64,000 nucleotides of DNA from Zygnema cylindricum (lineage: Eukaryota; Streptophyta; Zygnematophyceae; Zygnematales; Zygnemataceae): positions 1 to 64,000 of the forward strand of contig JBBHKE010000667.1 in the NCBI GenBank assembly GCA_037447655.1, written 5' to 3'. The notes under the pieces are model-generated. The model ran no database searches, was not told the origin of the DNA, and was given only the letters and a program-made list of their open reading frames with translations. Position 1 is the stretch's first letter, and the number at the start of each line of letters is the position of its first letter. This document shows, in pieces, positions 10,817 to 22,032 of the stretch. A program made the position numbers and the translations under genes.

Positions 10817-13800
10817 CTTCTGCAGCATTTCTTTTTCAATTCGCAATTTTTTTGGTTTCGACTTCTGCGGTTTTTTATCGCGAGTGCGCCGTTTCTTCTG
10901 GACCTGAAGGTTCTTTTTCTTCTCCACTTTGCAGTTTTTTGTCTCGGTCTCGTGATTTTAAGCGTAGATTATTTATAACACTTAGTAAAACAAAATTGTA
11001 AAGTAGATTACATTTGCCTGCTGTAAAGTTCTGAGTCAAGGGTGGAGAAAAAATAGCATATCAGTGGAGATGCTCAGTGTTCTGGAGTAGGTTCGTGTTT
11101 ATAAAAGGTTTTACTTTTTTCCATATATATATATACATGTTTGTGTATGTATATACATTCATATTTTATGTACTATTTCTATGAACTGGTCAGAACTTTC
11201 ATTGTTCGAAACAGTCGTAGTTTTCTCCAAATGCTGTGGAGCGGGAAGCATAACCGCCTGCAGAAGTAGGCAGAGAGTTTCTTTTTTGATGGAGTTTTCC
11301 AAAACAAATGCTATTTTGGCTCAAACGGCTTTGTTTATGGAGAATTAACGGAGGAGAAAAGAAGTAAAGTTGCAGGAAAAAAATATATGGAAAGCCGGTG
11401 GGATTAGTTGGAGAACAAATTGTCTAGATTTCCGTTAGAATTTTAGTGGAAGTTTGGAAGCGTTTGAGGAATTAAGACAGTGGGGCGGTATTTTTAATTT
11501 TTGGAATCTCATTCTTGAAATTTTTAAGCTCTTGGTTGTTTAAGGTATTGAAGGAAGCGACAGGCCTGAAGCAGGCGATTGAAAATTCTTAAGTTAAGAT
11601 GGTACAACTGTTGTAACTGGGAAAAGGCGTAGTTGTAAAAAGTTGCTGGATTTTTTTATTTTTATTACTTTCCTTAATGGTATAGTAGATGGTATCCATA
11701 TCCAACCTCCTTTGTGGCATTTCTTTGGACGAGGTTTTTCGGTTGTATTGAACCTGGAGTATTACGGACAATATATGTTAGAATATAATGTTTTGGAACA
11801 AATTTAAAAAATGGTGTGATTGTCTTTGAATTTTATTTGGCGAGCTTTATTGATGATGTTGTCATGAAAGGTTTGCAGAAAGGCTTGAAACAAAAAAACT
11901 GCAAAACAATTACAGAACAAGCCTAGAAGTGAAGGAAAAAAGCGGTAAAGCGGACAATGTTTTGTGGTTACTTGGATTCCTTTGTTGATTGCTCCCCCGC
12001 AACCCTCCCTTTTTCATTGCAGGAAAAAATGAATCATTGTTTGCAAGTAAAACGCAGAAATGAAAGACATTGGCATGAATCCCCTTAACTTGTCTATCGC
12101 GAACTCAGGTTGTACACATGGGTTTTTCAGCTGGAAACAAAATCTTCATTGCCACCAAAAATTTCCTTGATCGCTTGCACTGAAGTGTCACAACTGCTGA
12201 ATGTGCCAAATAGTACTTTGCATTTTGGTAACAAGTACAGTCTGGGCTAACACAGCGATAACCTTCAACTCCATCACCTTCATCACGATCTTCACTTTTG
12301 TTACGTTCACCTTCGTTGACCACCGCCACGTCACGGCCGTTGCAATCACCTTAACGCGATTAACTTCCACACAACCACCTTCACCTCCATCGCGATCACC
12401 TTTGTCACGACCATCTTCGTCCTGATCACCTTCATCACGATATTTTATGTCGGATCTCCCCCAGTGCTTCTGTACTACTCAGGTAAAGGAGTGCACATAG
12501 TAGATTGTTGCAAGTAGTGGGGCTCTTCAACACGACCATGTCGCAGAGGGTTCACCAATCGCTCTTGACACGGGAACCCGTGCAAACACTTGTTGCCTCC
12601 TTTAAATAATATTCTACCCTCTAATTTAAATGCCAAGGCTACACAGGGTGACTTTGCGTTTAATTAACCAGCAAACAATTGCCTTTCATGGCAACCCTAA
12701 ACTATTCATCACAAAGACCTTTGCCTTCATCACCTTCATCACGATCGCCTTCGTCTTTTACCGCCATCAGTTTCGCGACCAGCTTTTCAGCAATCGCCTT
12801 CACCGCAATTATATGCCTCTCACCTTTCGTCTGCATCCCCGCTAACACAACCACATTCACCTCCACCACCTCCCTCCCAATCGTCTTCAACATCATCGCC
12901 TCCATCCATATCCCTTAATGTCGGTTCGTGCCAAGCGTGAACGGTGACCGGAAGATTCGCCCTAGTGGGACACGAATCTCTAAGACTCTATCCATGGTGT
13001 GAACGTCTTACGTTTATGGGCCCTTAGCACTTACATAGACCTTGTATCCCTAGAAATGGTCATCACGTCCTACTAGGATACTGCGGATCTCCATTTTAAG
13101 GTGAAAACTTGAGTTTCGGGGGAGGTGGGGGTCACCATAATACGTTTTATTGGCTTTCATATCTGACTTGTGAAGAAGTTGGTCAGCAGCTTCCTTTGGT
13201 CGAACCGACGCTAAGGCTGAGTTTGGCATCTCGTGAACATTGTGCTCAAGTATATGAGCCTGAGATTCACTCTTTAATGGACCAGAAAAAGATAAAGACA
13301 ATGATGATGCTGACGTCCAGGGAGATAGAAGCACCAAGGTACGCCTTCATAAAATAGTCATACAGCGATATTTGAATAGATTTAAGCGTAGAAGGAACAT
13401 TTGTGTAGCTTGTTAATTCTTGTGTTTTGACACATTGCACAACCAATTGTAACTTAGGCTGGTTGTGTCGGCACGGAAGCTCATTTGCCGACATCACCGG
13501 CCTTCAACAGCCCTGACGAAACACAGCCGACGAGCCGAGGACTGCCAGAACATCTGAATTTGCCGATTAAGACCATTTGCAAACCTTCCTGAGCCAGAGA
13601 GAGTTGTGAGTATAGTGAAGCAATCGTTCACAAGAGTTCATGGAGAGTCAGACATTCACCATATGAGAGTACTTACACAGCATACAAAAACGTTTCTGGT
13701 TAAGCTGAGCTTGTGGCTTTCAAATCTATCTGGGCACCTTCAAGAAACCTACACAAGAAATTATTCACAAACATCTCATAAAACAAATGGGCATACACGT

Positions 13801-14234
13801 GCACCGCCCTTTACCAGGGTTGAAAAGTCGAAGTCCATACAAAAGTTCAAATCTCTCAAAAACCTAACTGGTTAAGTGCAATACAAATGAGACAGGAGTG
13901 TCATCCTCAACGGTTGTCCTATCCTCCGTGAAATATTAAAACTTCCATATTCAAAAAGTGGAAAAGTAGTGAAACGAAGGGGAAGGAAGAGAAACTACCA
14001 CGCCTGAATAGGAAAAAAAGACGAAAAGCCAATCTGAGCTTTATCCCTTCGATACATATTTTCCTGACAGTAATCTGCCGCATACAATACATTCAATTTA
14101 CAAGAACCAACTCAACATATCCCTCCGTCACCCGGATTCTTGGGGACAGAAAACTGAACCAGAACAAACATCATATACAAGCGTCACACCAGCGTCCACC
14201 TAATTGCACCACCACCTCCACCCTCGACAAGGTT
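10817..14234. other. Gene-poor interval between kinase and RabGAP
   Basis: I see no coding region with similarity or plausible exon structure here. The left part (10817 to roughly 11100) is probably the kinase 3'UTR and the right part (about 13900-14234) the 3'UTR of the convergent RabGAP gene. A degenerate minisatellite lies between. Short open frames here lack recognisable motifs. Confidence 0.6.
12240..12905. repeat. Degenerate minisatellite, two blocks of CACCTTCATCACGATC-like units
   Basis: Units resembling accttcatcacgatc recur in two blocks, about 12245-12440 and 12718-12900, separated by unrelated sequence. Repeated words are accttc, catcacgatc, cgtc and gtcaccttc. The open frames on either strand (Thr/Ile/Ser-rich or Glu/Gly/Asp-rich) simply translate this repeat. 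Confidence 0.6.
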
Positions 14235-15814
14235 CTAAACAGAAGCGCCGGCCTTTGCCACCAGCGATCGCGCCTCGTCAATGAGAGACCACACGTCCAG
14301 CTTCCCTGCCAAGCTATTGCAAAGACGCAGAATCTCGTCCACACTCTCACACGCCATTATCTGCGCCCGGTGCTGCCGCACTATCGCCGCCACCACAAAC
14401 AGCAGCAGGCTGGGCGTGGGCCCCGCCCTCAAGGCCGCCCTACTGCTCCTCACCAGCGCCCCTCCCACGGCCGAGGCTGCGGCCGAGGCTGCATCCACGG
14501 CGGCCGCTGCAGCGGCATCGGCCCAAACCACCTCCCACAAAGCAAGGGTTTGGTCAAAAGAGAGTTCCCTCCTCAGGAGAACCACAATCATACGATAAAC
14601 AAAAATACAGTCCTCTGTTTGTGTTTGTTGTAAGTGACTGTACAGCTCAGGGTCACCCTTCTTCAAAATGTACGACACAGACTCCAGCTGCTTGCGGATG
14701 CCGATTTCGTCAACACGGAAGTTTTGACGAGCCTTTTTCATGAAGCTCTCAAAGCACCAAAAGGCATCTGAGTCGTCTTCGATCAAAGCCGCAAATGGTG
14801 ACAACAGATCACTCATACCTTGACAGTAACCTATCTCTGGATCAAGTAGAGCATAAGCTTCCAAAAGTGCCACCAGACGAGCTGCGTGATGCCTTCGTGA
14901 CGCTTCCAAATGTGAGTCATCTATCAGCCCCACTTCCGATGCCAGAGCCTCTGCTTCTTCTGCCGATGTAGGTTCTTGAGATGAGTACGGAATCCAAGCA
15001 GCATTCATTCTCACAGCATCCAGCCGCATAATACGGCGCCACGTGGCAAAATCAGCCAAAAACTGTGAACCTTCTGGCTCCTCTAGAACCTCTGAATCCG
15101 TATCGCCAGATTCTCTGTTGTTAGCATCTGACAAGTTTGCTTCAGCCAATATTGACCCTTCATAATTACCTCCGCTACCAAGCTCTTCAGTTTTATGACT
15201 TGCAGAGGAAGCTCCCAAAAGGGGTTCCTCCTCTGATGTGGAAGCCTTGTTTGGTTCAATCTGGTCCCTATGGAAGTCTTCGTTTGATGCTTCCCTCTGC
15301 TGAAGTTTCCTAGCTTCTTCCCGAGCCATTTGTACCTTTCGAGCCTCCAAGCTGGCTTCCTCTTGAGCCCTCTGAATGGATGTACGACGATCTTCTTCCT
15401 TCTGTGCCTTTAGACCCACCTCTTTACAACGTTCACGAAGATCCTCATATTTTCTCCTGAACAAAATTCATAAGGAAATTGCGGAGTAAGAAAACTGGGA
15501 CTCTTCTGACGCCAGATTTGACCACCATCTGTCCGAATGTTACAAAGAGGTCTGTCATTCTACAAGTAATTGGCCCATCAGTTCAAAAAGAGATATCATT
15601 TGCGAAGCAAATAATAAACTAATATCACCAACTGAATGTACAGCACATCTTTATTCAACCAACTAGATTTTGGATAAGTAAAAGTCACAGTTTGGTGCAG
15701 ACATCCAGGAAATAAATACACACACGCACATAATATAGTATGTGTATGTTTATATATATATATATATATATATATTTTTATATATATCATACATATATAT
15801 ATATAATGTATACT

Positions 15815-15854
<40 letters not shown>

Positions 15855-15855
15855 T

Positions 15856-15906
<51 letters not shown>

Positions 15907-16148
15907 GTATTTATACTATACAGTAGCTATACATGTACATGTACAAAATGTGGGATATATAATAAGCTACGTGCGTGTGTATACATTATATACATTATTA
16001 TGACATTATTAGCAATAGTTAACCAGCCAGCAGCTCTTCAAAGGTCTACAACTCTTCAAAGGTAGCTTGCGCCGTAAGCCAAGAAAGACCTTACCTCCTC
16101 TCAAATCGCTGCATGTCTCTCTCAGCCTGAGTGCTGTTGCCGTCATAC
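14235..16148 (-). CDS. TBC-domain Rab GTPase-activating protein, GYP7/TBC1D15 type (5' part missing)
   Basis: RabGAP accelerating GTP hydrolysis on Rab GTPases at membranes. Two exons can be phased: 16095-16148 and 14235-15456, joined in frame (ERR/RKYEDL), with the TAG stop at 14235-14237. Reading N to C: the end of the TBC N-terminal part (YDGNSTQAERDMQRF), a charged Glu/Gln/Arg-rich insertion, the arginine-finger helix (IMRLDAVRMN, an IxxDxxR motif), and the glutamine finger (GYCQGMSDLL). Then come DAFWCFESFMKK, LLRRELSFDQTLALWEVVWAD and a C-terminal helix region. An alanine-rich stretch interrupts the part after ALWEVVWAD. The first exons, which should encode the conserved GVxPSIRxxVW segment, were not found before the gap at 16807 and may be lost or misplaced. 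The large insertion between the two TBC halves is usual for plant GYP7-like proteins. Confidence 0.88.
15740..15903. repeat. (TA)n microsatellite
   Basis: Three runs of alternating TA, about 15751-15775, 15796-15845 and 15858-15903, broken by short tgtatactctta segments. It lies in the intron between the two RabGAP exons. The Tyr/Ile open frame over it is an artefact. Confidence 0.95.
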
Positions 16149-16758
16149 CTGAATGCACACAGGAATGACTGTAAGATCCACTTATCTCCTGACTCTCCAG
16201 AAGTCTCCCGAACTGTCCTATTGACGATTGCATTTCAAAAATGACCTTTTGAACACAGAATACAGCCGCCTGTCGCCTGTCCCCTGCAGTAAAAAAAGCT
16301 GGCAGAGACTTAGGAAGAAACACCTACTCATCTACTTCTCATCTACATGATGTGAATAACCATCTAAAAGTGAGCAAGCTCGCTTAAAGCTTCATTGAAA
16401 GACAGCAAAACATGGGTGACAATGTTTCCACAACTTTTCTGCTATGCACCAAAGCTAGTCCCTCATTCCAAAATCATCCCAAAAATTGTCTCAAGAGATA
16501 ATCCAGTACTCTCTCACAGTGACATATAGCTACCAGGTTAAATGGGCCTAAATTATTACTTCAACACCAGATAACGGAAAGTCTACGACAAATGTTTGTA
16601 AATCTGATATAAAAATTTGCATGCAGCAACATTTAAGTGAAACTAACTTGACGGATCTGATAAATTACTAGGATAAACCATAAAATCGAGGGTTTTCTGC
16701 AGACACCATGGCCTGGAGATGCAACGGAAAGGCAGAACAGACATGAGCATCTTGTGTG

Positions 16759-16759
<1 letters not shown>

Positions 16760-16806
<47 letters not shown>
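16760..16806. repeat. (GA)n microsatellite running into the assembly gap
   Basis: An uninterrupted agagag run ends exactly at the block of N. Simple sequence probably caused the contig break. Confidence 0.95.
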
Positions 16807-16816
16807 NNNNNNNNNN
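16807..16816. other. Assembly gap (10 N)
   Basis: Ten N, with (GA)n on the left and a run of about 12 T on the right. Ten is likely a placeholder length, so distance and even adjacency across it are uncertain. The 5' end of the RabGAP gene should lie in or beyond it. Confidence 0.99.
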
Positions 16817-19189
16817 TTTTTTTTTTTTGTACGATATGAAGGCGTTTATTCTTGATGGGTCTGATTAATGTTATACTGACGAGTGGCAGGTTAGACAGGT
16901 GGGTAATATTTCTCTATCACAATCTTTGGAGGTGAGACAAAGACTGCTTTAAGTAAGTGTTCATGGCTGATGTTGAGAAAAAGTACTGATTGGGGAAAAG
17001 TACTCAGTCTGCTCGTGACAGGTTTTGTTTTGTAGTATTCTAGGAGCTCTGCTTTTAAACTAAGCGGTTCGTTTAAATAGAAACGATACACCGTCATAGC
17101 TCTAACACTATCTCTTTATAATGGGTGGACAGATTGGACGGTGAGCAGTCATATTGTAATTAGTCTGGGTAGTTCTTATTTGCGGAAGTATAGCATGTTT
17201 TTTTTTTTTTCCCAATTGTTAACCTGAAGTTGTGAGGTAACATGTGCAATTATTTTACAGCATAGAGCCTCTAGCAGATTGTGCAGTTATAATAGGAAAA
17301 TGGGGTTTTAGGGGTTAATCATTTTGTTGATGGTTTTTGTTGACTTCAAGATGAGCCTTCTCGAGCAAGGGATGATGTCCCATCTTCAGGACAACTTTTT
17401 GGTTCATCTTGTGTAAGTTTTGCAGAAAATTATGTTCAATAAAAAGAGACGCTTATGTGCTTTATACTCTTGGACTGTTCTCTACCTTCCAATTTGTATG
17501 ATGTTGGCTCTTAAGTATGTCTTTTTTCCTTCAACTCCTTGCTTTTGGTATTAAAGCCTTTTTGGTCGGGGAGATAGTTTGGTTAGCTCCTTGTTCTCAG
17601 AACTGTCCATTGTTATTAGAGTTAATAACATTGATTGGTTGTTAACTTTTTTCTGCCGATAATTATGGAATTGAAAATTACGCTTATAATTGCGAACCAC
17701 AATCTACCACGTATTCTTGCACTATGTTAGTAATGTATAGTTTTATTTCACATCAACACCAACGAACCATTAACGCCGTTGGTGATGAGCAGTGTGATGA
17801 GCAGTGTAATAGTTAGTGTTGTGTATCGGGTGAAAATTTATCGCGATAATTTTGATATTAGACATATCGGATATCGGGCAAAGGGCTTGATCTAACGATC
17901 CGGGACCATCAAAATTTATTGCAATATTTTTGGTAGAAGGTGAGTGTCCATACAGATTTACTTCGGTAAATTGCTCTGTAAATTGTAGGGGATACATCCC
18001 TCCCCTCCACTATGCACACGCCTAAAGGGGATGTGTAAGGGCTTTTGAATTTTTTTTTAACCTAGTGTTACTTGTATTCATGGCGATAGTAAATTATCAT
18101 AATATCAGTATAAATATTGCTATGTTGAACTTCTCGATATGTGGTAGCGATATACTGATTTTCGGCTACACAAAACTAGGTACATATCGAACAGCGGCAA
18201 GGGGTATTCTATACATGAAGTTAGCGATAGTGTTCAAGTCTGACAAAGTGCACATATTTTGGTGCATGTATCCATGTCATATTTCTGTATTGGTGTGGAT
18301 TGCTTGCTTGTATGTTGTGATGGTTAAGGCATGTATGGATTAAATATATGTCTGTGACATGGTTGAGCCAAATAAACCCTCTTTGAGCACTTGAGGACAG
18401 TATAATCATCCATGATTTCTACTTGAAATATGGGCCAAATCAAGGTGGTCTACCTTGATTACAGGGAAAGTCAACATGAAGATGGAAGGGCAAAAACAAG
18501 AACTGGAGATAATTTGAGAAAACAGGAAAAATATACTAACAGACGAAGTGCGAAGGGTGAATATAATTAGCAAATAGAAGACTATAATGAAAGAAATGAA
18601 AATCAACAAAGCTTAGAAACAGTGTCGTGACCAATCGAAAGTACATAGCCACAACCTAAGAAAACTTATTTCCTTGCGTATTTTGAGAGGGCCTCTTGTA
18701 CATCCCCTACAATGGTGGAGGTCAAGGATTTGTTGACGACCAACTCAACAACAGCCTCAGAAAGACGTAAACCTACTCATCGTGCAGATGCACGTCCATA
18801 AATCGATAACAAAACATCGTGTGTAGACACTTCAATATTTTAATTTAGGCTTCTAAAAAATTTCCCATCTAATTACATCTGTTATACCATGTGTGCATAT
18901 ATAATGCCACAGTCACTTTTTTCACAAAGCAGTATCTAGCCCCACTACTACGTCCCACTCCAATATGTTAAGCTGTGATATAGAGAGGAGAGGAGGTATT
19001 CGCCTAAACAATATCCCCAAAAGTACGATTGGGCACCTTAAAGCAAAATGAGATCATTCTACACACTGGATCAAAAAGTTGCACTTTGCGTTGAACAGAA
19101 TACAAACATATAAATCCAAAGTCATGTTACGGTCAAGTGTCGATTCCTCAACGTCCATCGCCAACGGCACGTCGAGAAAGAATGAGTGT

Positions 19190-19412
19190 ACAACTACACC
19201 GTGAAACGCCATTAGTGTTAATGTTTTTTTTGCCACTTAAAACATCTTTTCTCCGTACACACATGTCGGATTGTGGATTATGACGGTTGCGATTGAAAGG
19301 TAAGATTCTCAGCTTCCTATTGGCGGTGTCAAATTGAAAATCGTACGAATAAAATATGTTTTAAGTGGCGAAAAGTTTATTAACAGTGATAGCGGTACAC
19401 GGTGTAGTAAAC
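19190..19412. repeat. Small TIR element (MITE-like), about 220 bp
   Basis: Ends are imperfect inverted repeats: ctacaccgtgaaacgccatt at the left (about 19192) and agcggtacacggtgtag at the right (ending about 19410). The core contains ccgtacacacatgtcggat and gacggttgcgattgaaa, both of which recur in the element at 55918-56152. A non-autonomous DNA transposon is inferred. Confidence 0.6.
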
Positions 19413-20479
19413 CCTAACCGGAAAACCCATACATTAACAAAAGAAAAGGAGGACGGCGAAGAGGTGAGATTGAATTCACCAAGGCTGAAATTTTAACTAC
19501 TGCGACTTTCAATGTCGAAATAGCATGTCGATCCTCTGTTTCCCCACCTCTTAGGGTAATGATGATTAAGAAGCTTTCTTTCGCTTCCCTCCACCTGGAG
19601 TTTCCCATTTTTGGCATTGCCGCCTTTTTTGTTCCCATGGACTCAGATCGCTTACCATCTCGCTTTCTAATAAAGTCTTATTAATTCTCTGAAAACAAAT
19701 GGAGTGTCAAGTGCCTATCTTGTAAGCCTCTGTTAGACATGAGACGCTCAACTTGACCCTTCCCACACTCATGGTAAGAAGAGCTTTTGAAGCCCCATTG
19801 GACGCCTCAGACAACCGTCAATCATCCTACCATAGTCCACATGTATAGGTATTGAGCTTTGAGCAAATAATGAGCGAAAAATATACATGGGAGGGTTTTG
19901 AACTAAATGGGGTGAAGTGCCACATCGATAGGTGTGAGGGCCATATTGATTTGATTTTCCTTGATCCATCATCCATTAGGACACTTCAACTACGCTCAAG
20001 ATGACTCTCCAACGTATCCTTTTTTTCCCTTCATGATGTTAGAAAATTCATCGACCATTGGGTTCCTTTATAGTTGACATCTCTCTAAGGTTAGCAAGTC
20101 GGTATTGGACAGTTCCACAACCTTGAAGTTGACTGCTCGGTGGAGACATCGAACAATGCCCTTTTTTGCCTCGTCCTTACAACAAACCCAAGGCAAAAGG
20201 CCACTTGTGAGAATAGCTACTGTCGTGGAGCATAAGATCCACTACATCGAGACAAATAACAATGTACCCCCCACGAGCTAGTGGGAAGAGCTTTCAACAA
20301 ATACAAATACGAATAAGGGAATATGGTAGCCAGTCAGTATCGGGCTTTTGTGTTTGGCTGCTTGAAATTTAAATCGTGAATGAAATACATTATTGCAGTC
20401 GGAACGCCACTCACATAGGAAGAACTTTCACATGAAATTGCGCAAAAGTACACACGTTATAGTTATGAGAAATAATAAT

Positions 20480-20965
20480 TATTAATTTGACGGTTACGTT
20501 GGAAAGGTAAGATTATTTCATTCCAATTGGTAGCACAAACGGAAATCGTTCGCCACAGGAAAAAGCTGGTTTAAACTGTGTAAAATAACGCTAATAACGG
20601 TATACGATGCCCCTGGTGGCGTGATTGTACGGTAGATTCTGCGTTAGATCGTATTTTAATTACAAGCTATTCCGTGAATCGTTGTTAGCATTAGGTGTTT
20701 TTTCTGCAATTCAAATAATCATTTCTCCGGGCACACTTGACGGCTTGAAAATCGACGGTTGCGATTGAAAGGTAAGGTTCTTACCATCCGATTAGTAGTA
20801 AAATGAACGAATCTGCACGAGGAAATTTGATTTAAGTTACGGAAACAATATATAAACATTTTTCGGGCAGTCAAAAGCGTGGATCTCTGTGGTTGGATTT
20901 TCTACTGAAGGAAGCAGTAGGAAGCTGACGGTTTTACCTTTGGATCATGACGTCATAGTTGAAAA
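20480..20965. repeat. Diverged copies of the same small TIR repeat family
   Basis: The core word gacggttgcgattgaaaggt or close variants occurs near 20491 and 20755, each followed by taag and a short conserved tail, and a related inverted fragment is near 20920. The word cgctaataacgg near 20590 matches TIR sequences elsewhere in the window. Boundaries cannot be set by eye. Confidence 0.45.
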
Positions 20966-22032
20966 TCGTAGAAATATGTGACGAGAAAATAAAATTGACT
21001 GCCCGAAAACTGTTTAACTCTTTTAACGATGGGCGGTGTAGATACCTGGCAAAACAAAAATATCTTACGAGCTGCTGTCGTCTGTCGAGTTCGCTGTACA
21101 ATCGACAAAGCTCATTTTGTCTCCACGTGTCTCATGCTCTTGGTTCGTCCCTGCTTTTGCTCGAATACTTGACTGAAACGTAGTGGAAATCCACGTAAGC
21201 AAGATTGGCCGCCCGAGGGCATGATTGGGTGTCTCTCACTTGACCAAATGCATGCCAGCTCCTTTGCTAGGCTGCCTTTGACGTTTCATGTTTTTATTTT
21301 CTGTCAACTGATAGTTGTCCGCTTGAATTCGGTATTCGCTATCATCCTTACAGTCACAGAAAAAGAGCGGCGGATACTGATTCTTTATTATAGGAGATTG
21401 TTTGGAGAGTTTTTTGAATTTGAATTGCTAGGATTAGCAAGCAGTGGAGTATATAAGAAGCCACGTTGCAGAAGAAGTGAGCAACATACTGTGAGATTTG
21501 CCGCTAGTTCAAAGATGATGATGATGACATGTCTAAAGGATATAAGTGGATTAAGACGGGAGTCGGCGGCGGAAGGCGGGAGAAACAAAAGTGAGAGAGT
21601 GTGAAAGCGAGAGTAGAAATTTGTGGTAGAGGAGGATATTAGGAGAGAGAGAGGAGAGGAAAGGAGAGGGGAAGGGTGGAATGTTGTGACAGCATGTGAG
21701 AGAAAGCAAAGGAGAGAATAGAGGGAATGCATGGAGTTTTCACGAGAGGCAACAAACGTTTATTAGTAATTGACTGAATGTTTTAATAGATTAACTAAGT
21801 TTTCTCTGCTCATACTCTCAGCAGTTCAGTTACGGCCTTTTCTTATTCCAGTTGGACAGAAATTTAGAAGGTTCAAAAGTTATTGCGACAGTTGAGTGCA
21901 GCAAGAAATATCTGATCGCTTGTTTCTCGAGTATGGACGTTCACAAAAGCAAAAGAACTTGAACTCACTAGGATCACAACTGGTGCCAGGTTGTACATTA
22001 GGATTTTCCAAACGGAGCCGAGGATCCATGCC

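Larger units (their letters stand above)
16817..21990. other. Gene-poor, repeat-bearing interval
   Basis: No convincing gene. About 17815-18200 holds TATCG-rich sequence (tatcgcgataa, atatcggatatcgg) that resembles the stretch at about 56185-56330 and 57070-57115. Small TIR repeats lie at 19.2-21.0 kb. The last part (about 21750-22032) is presumably the promoter and 5' leader of the membrane-protein gene; 21600-21730 is purine-rich. Confidence 0.55.

Noticed and set aside
15742-16065. 107-codon Tyr/Ile open frame
   Set aside because: Translation of the (TA)n microsatellite within an intron.
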